Translations under genes and position numbers: made by a program
Notes under the pieces: generated by a model
Told to the model about the DNA's origin: nothing
Database searches by the model: none
Seen by the model: the letters and a program-made list of their open reading frames with translations, nothing else
From: Clostridia bacterium
GTDB taxonomy: Bacteria; Bacillota; Clostridia; Christensenellales; Borkfalkiaceae
DNA: 64,000 bases
Reading direction: 5' to 3'
Assembly (NCBI GenBank): GCA_017502525.1
Contig: JAFVUV010000009.1
Coordinates: 52,215-116,214, forward strand
Shown: in pieces, positions 44,611 to 53,900 of the stretch
Position numbering within the stretch: position 1 is the first letter of the stretch
How the letters are laid out: the number at the start of each line of letters is the position of its first letter

Positions 44611-45099
44611 TTACCTCCTTTTCATTTCTCTTAATCGTCTTTGGATACGAGTTTCATAATCCGACAAGTAAAGCGGTGTTTCTCTATATGCCCCATCTTC
44701 CAACTTGTCCGCCCTAACGTTATTTCCGTAGAGCAAATCAATCTTGGCGTTTAGGAGCGATGAAACAACAGACTTGGTTATATTTGAATTGAGAACAAGT
44801 TCTTCAAGCAATCGAATAATTTCTTCAAGTTGTCTATCATCAATAGTTTCAACAACTACTCGTGGGTTGCTTGTCGGCACGAAGTTAGGGACTTGATTTT
44901 CCAACTCTATCTCTTCTCCAAACTCTGCTTTGAGAAGTAATGGCAGTCCGTAATCTAACGCATCATTAGCTATCTTGTTAAAGCTGTTTTTATATTTTGG
45001 AAGTTGTTCCAAACGCTCTACTATAAGCCAATTATCATCGTTTAAAAGACGGATATATTTGTTGCCCCTCTTATTCTTATCAAGACATTTTCTTCCCAT
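44611..45099 (-). CDS. Relaxosome-like accessory protein
   Basis: The 162-residue protein is basic at both ends (MGRKCLDKNKRGNKYIRLL and RRLREMKRR). A middle region (SFNKIANDALDYGLPLLLK) recalls a ribbon-helix-helix DNA-binding fold, and a later region (LEEIIRLLEELVLNSNITKS) is helical. Position between the relaxase and the candidate oriT suggests a MobC-like role in binding oriT. No family is assigned with certainty. ATTTTAGGAGGATTAA precedes the ATG. The stop codon overlaps the ATG at 44611 before the relaxase. Confidence 0.65.
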   Translation of the reverse strand: MGRKCLDKNKRGNKYIRLLNDDNWLIVERLEQLPKYKNSFNKIANDALDYGLPLLLKAEFGEEIELENQVPNFVPTSNPRVVVETIDDRQLEEIIRLLEELVLNSNITKSVVSSLLNAKIDLLYGNNVRADKLEDGAYRETPLYLSDYETRIQRRLREMKRR

Positions 45100-45116
45100 T
45101 TAATCCTCCTAAAATC

Positions 45117-45190
45117 GGGTTTCCCGATTGTTCGCACACCGTTTGGGGTGTGCATTAGAATTGGCAAAAATCGTTCGATTTTGGCAATTC
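45117..45190. other. Candidate origin of transfer (oriT)
   Basis: The intergenic sequence holds two adjacent hairpins. The first is GCACACC-GTTTGG-GGTGTGC (45134-45153, 7-bp perfect). The second is GAATTGGCAAAAATCG with CGATTTTGGCAATTC (45158-45190, imperfect, 15-16 bp). Paired hairpins next to mobilisation genes are typical of oriT. The nick site cannot be fixed from sequence alone. Confidence 0.6.
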
Positions 45191-45204
45191 TCTTTACCTG
45201 CTTC

Positions 45205-45600
45205 TCATTTTGCCCTCTTTTCGGAAATTTTTGAGTTGGGTACTTTGTTTGTTTCTTCGGGATTTTCTACGTCGCTAAATATATTTTTGAACATATCATT
45301 GACCATTTCGCCACCGATAATTGCTCGTGCAATGCACGGGCCGAGATTATCGTTCTCTTTGCGAATCATCTGACTTTTTACGCCACCGACCTTGCCTGTT
45401 TCTCTAAAAAACTTGTCGTACTCAAACGAGTTTTTCATAAGCTCAAACACGCTCTTTACAAGAGTGTCTTTACCGTTATATTCCTCGTTGTTAAAGTTGT
45501 ACGCACAAATTGCTTTGTAAAGTTCACCCGCTTGCTTGTCGGTCATATTCTTCACGACAATGCCATCAATTTCTCTTACCTTAAAATTTTTTTCTTTCAT
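45205..45600 (-). CDS. DUF6291-like protein
   Basis: The 131-residue protein carries the pattern MTDKQAGELYKAICAYNFN and KVGGVKSQMIRKEN that I associate with the DUF6291 family of phage and ICE replication regions. The function is unknown. AAAGGAGAAATTA precedes the ATG. It lies just beyond the candidate oriT, transcribed toward the relaxosome genes. Confidence 0.6.
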   Translation of the reverse strand: MKEKNFKVREIDGIVVKNMTDKQAGELYKAICAYNFNNEEYNGKDTLVKSVFELMKNSFEYDKFFRETGKVGGVKSQMIRKENDNLGPCIARAIIGGEMVNDMFKNIFSDVENPEETNKVPNSKISEKRAK

Positions 45601-45999
45601 TAATTTCTCCTTTATTTTTGATTTTTATATTCCTATTCAACCAATAAAAATTGAAGATACGTTCACGTACCAACGCCTATCTTTTATATTTTTAATCTTC
45701 ACATTTTCGGGTTTCGTTTTTTTCTCTCCGAATTTATAAAGGCTGTTATAATAAACGGTACTCTACTGTGAAATCGGTATTGCTTCTTGCTGTTTATATC
45801 CCATTTAATCGGGTGTAGTAACGGATAATTGGTATTACGGAAATGTTCTATTCTTTGCTTGTTGCTTGGTATAAATCAACCACTCTTTCCTTAAATTTCC
45901 GAAGTTTAACATATTGTTCTTTGCACCTTTTAAGCGACAAAACGACCTTCCGTTTTTATACTCTTCACATCTAAAATCTTTTTCGATTGAATTAAATAT
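45601..45999. other. AT-rich intergenic segment
   Basis: This stretch of about 400 bases between the DUF6291-like gene and the ArdC gene region is AT-rich and holds no convincing reading frame, hairpin or promoter that I can recognise. It may contain the promoter of the relaxosome genes. Confidence 0.4.
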
Positions 46000-46107
46000 T
46001 TATTTTTTATCGTCCATATTAGGCAGCAAACACTCATTATTAAGAATAAAATGTTTGCTACCATTAGGACTAAAAGTAGGCTTCCACGCTTTATTATGTC
46101 TTTGCAT
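46000..46107 (-). CDS. Possible 35-residue coupled microprotein
   Basis: The frame begins at an ATG (46105-46107) inside the end of the ArdC gene, preceded by AAGG five bases upstream. It encodes MQRHNKAWKPTFSPNGSK and ends NMDDKK. The overlap with the ArdC stop would permit coupled translation. Nothing else supports it, so it is a weak call. Confidence 0.3.
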   Translation of the reverse strand: MQRHNKAWKPTFSPNGSKHFILNNECLLPNMDDKK

Positions 46108-47764
46108 TTAAGCCTTGTTTGCCTTTGCCCAAAGTAGGAACAATAGGCTTTGTTTCTCCCTTTATTCGCTCAACGAACTTAATAGATTGTTCTGCCATTT
46201 GCTCATAAAAAGAGTTTGGTTTTGCATCTCTAAACTGTCCCGAAGATTTGAAAATTCGCATAAGTTGGTCCTTGTCGCCATTGCAAAACATTGCAAGTCG
46301 GCTCATCAAAGAACGCTCGTCCTTTTCTTCGTTTCCGAGAACGGAAACACCGTGATACAGTTGAGAAAACTTTTCGCCATTTTTGGTTTTACTTGCCCTT
46401 TCGACAACATCTCTATCTCCCATTCTTGTAAGAGTTTCAACGCCACGTTCAGACATATCTATCTTCATTGCCGTAGTAGGCAAAGCCCTTGCTGCTATCT
46501 CACTTGGACGTATAAATTTTTCCGATTGTTCTTCTTTGATTTCTTCGCTCTTGGCTCTTTCAATGCTGTGTGCTTGAAGCTCTTCATAGGAACACTCTTC
46601 AAATTCTTTATCTGCCCAAAACGGAAGTTCTTGCATCTTTTCAAATTCAGTCATAAGTGCTTCACGGCTTGCAAAACCATAACTCAAACCGAGTGCAACC
46701 TGACCGTATGGAGCAACCATATATACCTTATATACTTCCTCTCCATAAGCATTTTCTTCTTGTTTAATGGCGTAATGCTCAATCGCCTTTTTCTTATTTG
46801 CTTCGTTTGCTTTTTCCTTTTCTGCTACAAACTTTGCAATCTTTTCTGCATCGGCAATAGCCGTAAACAAAGCGTTGGGGTCGTCTTTAATTTTTTCTTT
46901 CCAAGCAGATATGTAAGCACTATTGTTTCGCTTGTGTTCTTCGTCCACTTGAATTTCAAGGTCTTGTTCAATGAACATAGAAGCAATTTCTGCTCGTAGC
47001 TCTTCAATCGCATAATTAGACGTTCCAAAAAGATTTTTAATATCACGGTTAAGTCTTGTTTCGTGTCCCGTAGAGTGTCCAAGCTCGTGAAGAGCCGTAG
47101 CATAAAACTCTTGCATAGAAAAGAATTTCTCTCTATCAGGCAAGTGTATTTCATCTGCCGATACACGATAGTAAGCATCTTGCCCACCATATATAATCTT
47201 CGCTTCGTTTTCGCTCCAATAGGTTAAAAGATTTTCTACCCTTTCTACCTTATCGTTAGCGTTAATCTCACGCTTTTCAATAGCGGGAATACCCTCGATA
47301 ACGTCACCGTTGAATACGGTGTAATACTTTCGGATAGGTCTAACGTGGTCTTTAATATAATCTTCCTTTTCTTCTGCCGTAAGTCCGTCAAGCACCTTTC
47401 TATCAAAAGGTTTGCCCGTTTCCTTATCTCGCATTTCAAAGTATTCGATTGATACGCCTGCACCTTTGCCAAGACTTTTACCTTCTTCGTCCGTTTTGAA
47501 AGTCCAATTTTTCTCTTTCATTTGATTGAACGTCACCCATCGGGGATCTGAATACTGTCTTTGCATTGATATAACGCTCAAAAGGAAGTTGTTTACACCA
47601 CGATACTTTTTGCCCGTAATAGCTGATTCAGGAACGCCCGGCATACTCCAACCGGGTTGCCACAAACCCACTCCACTTTCAAGATTCTTGATAACCTCAT
47701 CAACGATTTGTTTTCGTTGCGGAGTTAGTTTTTCGTAAGCTCTATTTCTCTCCTTTTCTTCCAA
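46094..47764 (-). CDS. ArdC-like antirestriction/ssDNA-binding protein with metallopeptidase domain and PrimPol-type helical bundle
   Basis: The 556 residues hold an N-terminal ArdC ssDNA-binding domain (about 10-140, with GKKYRGVNNFLL). A zincin-type domain follows, with HELGHSTGHETRL near 226-238. The C-terminal helical domain (about 440-525: DRDVVERASKTKNG ... RLAMFCNGDKDQLMRIFKSS) is also at the end of the megaprotein. ArdC proteins protect incoming ssDNA in new hosts. The start is a TTG with GAGGAGG 12 bases upstream, overlapping a small upstream gene. No primase domain is present despite the shared tail. Confidence 0.88.
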   Translation of the reverse strand: MEEKERNRAYEKLTPQRKQIVDEVIKNLESGVGLWQPGWSMPGVPESAITGKKYRGVNNFLLSVISMQRQYSDPRWVTFNQMKEKNWTFKTDEEGKSLGKGAGVSIEYFEMRDKETGKPFDRKVLDGLTAEEKEDYIKDHVRPIRKYYTVFNGDVIEGIPAIEKREINANDKVERVENLLTYWSENEAKIIYGGQDAYYRVSADEIHLPDREKFFSMQEFYATALHELGHSTGHETRLNRDIKNLFGTSNYAIEELRAEIASMFIEQDLEIQVDEEHKRNNSAYISAWKEKIKDDPNALFTAIADAEKIAKFVAEKEKANEANKKKAIEHYAIKQEENAYGEEVYKVYMVAPYGQVALGLSYGFASREALMTEFEKMQELPFWADKEFEECSYEELQAHSIERAKSEEIKEEQSEKFIRPSEIAARALPTTAMKIDMSERGVETLTRMGDRDVVERASKTKNGEKFSQLYHGVSVLGNEEKDERSLMSRLAMFCNGDKDQLMRIFKSSGQFRDAKPNSFYEQMAEQSIKFVERIKGETKPIVPTLGKGKQGLNAKT

Positions 47765-47903
47765 AGTGAATTGTCACCTCCTCTTCAATCACAGGTTTCC
47801 CCATATCCATACCGTTGTCATCGGTATCATAAACTTCTTCAAATTCGTACCCATCGGGAACAAAAAGATTTATAGGGGTATCTCTAATATTCTCACTTTT
47901 CAT
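47742..47903 (-). CDS. 53-residue acidic protein
   Basis: An ATG at 47901-47903 follows AAGGAGAATTT with ideal spacing, and the frame encodes MKSENIRDTPINLFVPDGYE and ends HFGRKGEK. It lies between the megaprotein and ArdC genes, ten bases from the former, and overlaps the ArdC start by 23 bases. The ribosome site and coupled position support a real gene. No family is recognised. Confidence 0.7.
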   Translation of the reverse strand: MKSENIRDTPINLFVPDGYEFEEVYDTDDNGMDMGKPVIEEEVTIHFGRKGEK

Positions 47904-47912
47904 AAATTCTCC

Positions 47913-50900
47913 TTAACGTTTACCAAAACTCAAACCCGAATTGTTTACAGGCGGTTTCTTTGCAATATTATTGTTCGACGTGTTTGGCTGAAATCGTCCC
48001 GACGTATCCTTAATTGCTTTGATTGCCGTACCTTCATAATAATCGGGAGATTTATCAGGACGGAACAAGCCACTCGTTGCAAAAATGCGGAGCATTTGTT
48101 CTTTATCTCCGTTACACCAAAAGGCAAGTCGGTTCATAAGCGACATATCGGAATTGCTATGGTTATTTTGCAGGTCTTGTCCATTATAAAGTGCCTTAAA
48201 AGTTTCGCAGTGTTTAGCTTTACAAGCCTTTTCCACCACGTCACGGTCAGACATAGATGAAAGTCCCTCAACGCCTTTACCCACTCCACTAAAAGCAGTT
48301 CGCCTATCGCATTTACTTTCAATAAGAGCTTTCATATCGGGTTTATCAAAGCTTTCAAAACGTTGATAGCCTGCGCCGTCGCCCGTCATTGCGATAAAGT
48401 GAGATTTTTGGTAAAATTCCATATCTCCGTCCTTTGAAAAAGTCCTTACGTCCATACCGTTTGTCGTACCAAAGAAATGCAACCCTTTCCCACTCAAAGA
48501 AGTTTCTATATACGTTTTTCCGCATTTTCTCATCACTTCTTTTGCAAGGTCGGTATAATTGCCGTCCTTGTCTATGCACTTATCCAAGTCGATACAGCAG
48601 ATATTGTCTTTACCGTCAAGAGCGTAGGCAAGCGTTACACCGCCGTTTTCCTTTGCATATTCACACGCAGAGTTGTAGTCCGTCCACGTAGAAGAATCGT
48701 CACTTCTTGCAAACTTACCCGTATGACAATCAACAAGATATTTTTCAAGTCGCCCCGTTTCTTCGTTTTCTTTCGTTCTTACGATTACCCAATTTGGTCG
48801 GTTCTTCATCTCTTCGGGAATTGCTTTATCAAGCAGTTCCTTTCTTTGAGAGAACTTGTCCGTTTTTGTTTCGCTCGGCTTTTGATAGGTCTTAATACCT
48901 TTGCCGTCCACTTCCTTTACAAACTCGTCAACACTCAACTCGTTTTCTTCTCCGCTTTGATTATCTTTAAGTCTTATGGTAAAGTCAGGTGGAAGTTTAA
49001 GCGTTACTTCTTCATCGGATATTTCAACCATACCGTTTGGAACGTAGAACACGCACCCCTCGTAATTGCCGTCCGGCATACGCATAAGCGTTGACTTTTC
49101 GTACTGTGCAATCTTTAAGTTTTCGGCAAGCTTTACACTCTTCCAATCGTTTTTACTTTCACTTTCTTTCGATGTTTTTTCGCCATTTTCTCTCGGTGGG
49201 TATTCTAAATCGTCTGTATCGTGCATATCATCATAGATTTGTCTTGCTGATAGCTCAACTTCGTTGTCCGTATTCCTTTCTTTTGCCTTTACGACAAAAT
49301 CTTCGGGAAGTCGCATCATAATTCTGCCTTCTTCCGTTGCCTTATCTTCTTCTAAAAAGGCATTAGGCAAATAGAACGAATAACCCGCATATTCGGAATT
49401 ATTAGGAAGAGCGAAGATTGAAGATTTTTCATACATACCTCGTAGTGCATCTCTCGGCACGGAAATTTCTATTCGGTTTTCGTTCTTTTCTTCTCTCGGA
49501 TAGTCTTTATCGGACGTTCCGTGAACAATATCCTTAAATTCCTCTGCCGTAATATTTATTTCTCCGTTTTTATTGCTCAAAGTAATCGTTTCATTTTCGG
49601 CATAAAGAAGTTCAAAACACATCTCTCTTCCGTCACTTTGCATATCTACAAGTTGTGTAGAATCTTTTACTTTGCTCTTAAAAACATTGTAGGTATAATC
49701 GCCATATTTTCCGTTAGGCGGCATTTTCATAAACAAATGCTTTGGCATTTCCTTAATCATTGCGTTATGAGAAACTTTGACGGTTATCCATTTCTTTTTT
49801 TGATTTTCGTTTTCTGGCATATTGCCCTCCTTATCTAAATTTTCCTTAAATTCTTTTACGTATTTGCGATAGCTTGTGATATATCCATCAAGAACCGCAG
49901 GGTGTGACGTAATCACAAAATTATGTCTATCTTCTTTACTGTTGTTAATCGTAAAGTTTTTAGCCCACTCTTTATTTTCAGGACTAAATCGTCCATCGTG
50001 TTCCAACCATTGAACTGTATTTGCAAAAACATAGTTCATACGTTCTTCACCGTATAAAGCATAAAGTTTCGGTATATTGTCAGTTTTTAAGTGTGTGCCG
50101 TCAAAATTGTTTGTAATATCTTTTTCAACGTCGTACATACAGTCAAAATTAACCATAAATGCTTCTAACGGCATTTTCTTGTTGAACGAAGCTCTCATTG
50201 CAAATCTTGCTTCTTCTTCGCCAAGATTAAGCTCGGCTTCATCTATATCTCGACCAATTTTTAAGAACGTTATATTATTCGCTTCTAATGCTTCTTGCGA
50301 CATATAGCAAACCGGCGCTGCGATTATATAATCGTCTGCTTGTTCTTTAATTCTCGGCTCGTCATAGTCGGTAGAAAGTTTGTCTTTGAAATAATAGAAC
50401 GCCGTATCTTTTTCATCTTTGCCAAAATATAAAAAGTCCTCACTTTTTTCGCTTACAATGTCTTTATAGTAGTAATCACAGTATTGACCAATAAAGAGAA
50501 CTGCTTCTTCTCCCGTTTCTACACTTGCACCATCTGCGCCTAAAAAATCATCATAAAGTTGTTGCAGTATGCCATTATCTTTTTCTTGATATAAGGCTTT
50601 GAATTGTGCATCGGTAAAATCGTAGCCATTGATTGTATCTAACAACTCCGTCTTAATATGAATTTCATAGTTCTTTTGGAACACCTCGAAAGGCTCTTTT
50701 TTCAAAAGGTTTTCTTGAAATTCCAAAAACTCTTTTTCAACCGTATCTCTAACGGCTTGCTTATAATCAATCTCTTCTTCAGGTTCTTCAAATTGCTTCA
50801 TATATCTATCAAAAGCCTTTGAATAATGCTCGTAATTTTCTCCACCTATGGTTTTTAAGAACTCTTCGTCGAATTGCCATAACGGATATTTTACATAGTC

Positions 50901-53900
50901 GGTTTGGCGAGATAATCCCGTATCTTTAGCAATGCCTTGTTCAAGAAGTTGGGAAGCAAATGGACAATTATTTACGTCTATATAAGCCGTATTTTTCATC
51001 CCTATAAACTCTCCAAAAGAAGTTGTTAAAGTCGCAAAAGGTTCTCTATATTCTCGTCCGTCTATCACGCTTATTGAATTTAATTGAATTGCAATATTTT
51101 CCATATCCCTTCCATTAAAATCACTAACGTCATACAAACCAAACGTAGGCTCAACTATCGTTTCTCCATCAAAATCTTTTACGATAAAACGTGGCCTTTG
51201 AATAACAGGGTGAATTTCTGCTTTTGTCTTTTTTGCGTATCGAATAACATCTGAAACTATTGTTTGCTCTACACCGTATCCATCGTTGACTTGATAATCA
51301 GGATTAAGAGTAATTACGTCATTTAATAAGAACTCATACAAATCTTTGCCTTTCCAAACGTTGTTATCTTCATCGGTAGCAACAATGGTGTCATAATCGT
51401 CCAAAGATAGCTCTATTCCGTCTAATTTACAAGCATCCAAAAATTTTTGAACTGTTATAATTTCCGTACTTTCTTCTATCTTTGCGGCTTTATAAAATTC
51501 GTATAATTCGTCCTTACAAAAGCTTTCTATCAAGTAAGCGGTATCGCCATAAGTGCTAACGTTGAAATATTCGCCATCACTAAACTTTTCGTAAATGTCA
51601 TTGACTAAATTTCCTTTATGTTGATATAGGACTTTGAAATAAATGTCATCCAAATTTTCCCCAAAACAAATAACGCTTGAAATCTCATCTTTCACGTAGG
51701 TTTCGTGGCTTTTTGCAAAGACTTCATTAGGCGGTTGTTTTAATAGTTCTTCTTTATAGTCGTTAAACTCTTTTGCAACACGCTCCATTACTCGTTTTTT
51801 GTAATCAACATCAATGCCAAGAAAATCAATCGTTTCCTCAACTGTCATACCGTCCATAGCTTCATCAAGAGCTTTATCTACGTCAATATAATGTTCGCCC
51901 ATAAGTAATGGCTTAAGGGTTGTTTCCCCAAATAAGTCATACCAATAGTCGAACTCTTCGCCCGTTGCCCCCTCTGCCCACTCGGATTCTTCAAAGAACG
52001 ATTTAAGTTCCGTGATAATCTCATCAGCGTTATCTTCGTTGTCAAGTTCGCCAAGCGGTTTCCCGTCCATTTCTTTTTCAAGATGGTGTTCTTTAATTCC
52101 GTCTAAAACAAACTCTTTTAATCTCCAACGTTTAGCAATTTCGTTTGCGTGGTCTTTGAGTTCTTCGGGTTCAATGTTGTCTGCAATAGCTCTTGCAACG
52201 TCGTTTTCATTCCAACCGTAATAGAGAAGAATATCGTCGTTATTGATACGCTTTGTAAATTCTTCTAATAGTTTAGGAACATATTCTTTTTGTTTTTCGA
52301 TAGATGGTTTCTCAACGTCTTGGAAAAATTTACTTAACTCGTGTTGTTCAAGGAAATTGTTTTCGATAAAAGGTTCAATGAATTTTGCATCAACGTAAGA
52401 CATTTCTTCGGTTGCAACATACTCACTTGCATCACTCAAAGCACTTCTTGCTGCAAGGTATGCTTTACCGTTTTCACTTTCATAAAAATCTTTCCAAGTA
52501 GGCTTTTCCACACCGAAAATAAATCCGTCGCTTTGCCTTATCTCATCAACGCTTTCAACAACACCTTCGGTATCATCTCCATAGAGTTTGAATACTTGAA
52601 GCCCTAATTCTTGTAGTCTGACTGCCGCAGATTTGCGAAGTGGCAACATACCAAGCCATTTATAGCCGTAATCGTCCATTTCTTCTTGCTGAATTGTATA
52701 GTCAGGAAGAACGCTTATCTTCATTTCTTCAACTTTATCAACCACGTCTATAATGCTATCTTCGAGCTTTGAATTTTGAGCAATATCTTCTACGATTTTT
52801 ACTCTATACCCGTCATATTGAACAAGCCTTCCTACCACCTTATCAAGTTCATTTTCCTTGACGTGGAATACGTATTGTTTTTCTCCATCAAGTTCTTCGC
52901 TAACAACCTCTCTATCGAATTTCTCGCAAAGGTCTTTTGCTTCCGTTCCGATAACTTCGTAACCATCGCCATTTTTGATAAAGACAAGAGTATCGCTTTC
53001 GCTATTTCTTACCTTTTTGTAAAACGACCAATCACTCGTTTTAAGTGGTTTTCTCGGCTTGCTTTTTGTTGCTGTGGGTTTTATTGATATTTCAGTTTCA
53101 TTGTTTTCAGGTATCGCCATATAAGTTGTATCTCCTTCATCTTTTTCATCGTCTATAATGACTTCCTCACGACGGTTCAAATCAAGTTCGGCATTGAGTT
53201 CGGTTTGTTCTTTAAGTAGGCTTGCCAAAAGCTCTGCGTGTTCAAAAGGTTTGTTGACTTCTACCTTTGCTACTTCAAAGTCATTTTTGAGTTGTTCTAA
53301 CCTTGCAACCAAGCGTTTTTCACGGTTAGGAAGTTCGGTTAAAAAGTTCTCAATTCTCGTCATATTACCGGTTGAACTATTACCAATATCAAGATTGTAT
53401 TGTCCGTTTCCCGTAAGAGAAATCGAGCGTTCTGCCGTTAAAAGAACTAACGGATTCATACTGATTTTGAACCCTGCAAATTCAGCTACGACAGTATCGG
53501 GTTTGCTTGCATATAACGCATCGGTTAATGCTCTTGAACCCTCTTTTTTGTCGGTGTAAATCACACCGTTTACGTTGATAGAGAAGTTGTCGGGATTATA
53601 CTGTTCTTCGACTACCTTCATATCTGCCCGTGTTCTTTCGATAAGTAATTCTTGCCTACGAATATCATCGGGGAAATTTTTACGTATCTTGTCTTGTAAT
53701 GAGTAAAGGTTCTTCTTATACTGTCCTTCAAGAACTCTCAACCTTGCCACTTCCGTATCAACTTCCATCTTTCTCTTAATCTTTGGATTTGCGGCAGTAA
53801 TTGCCTTAATTTCCGCATAAGAAAGAGTGGTTTCGTCAATATCTTCAGCTTCACGCACGGTTAAGTCACCCCTATCAATTTGAGAAATAAATCTCTGCTT

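Noticed and set aside
46115..46999. 294-codon plus-strand frame opposite the ArdC gene
   Set aside because: It is very rich in Phe, Leu, Ser and Cys, has no ribosome site, and lies fully antisense to a gene with clear domains.
48477..49094. 205-codon plus-strand frame opposite the megaprotein
   Set aside because: Composition is that of an antisense shadow and the minus-strand primase domain here is well supported.
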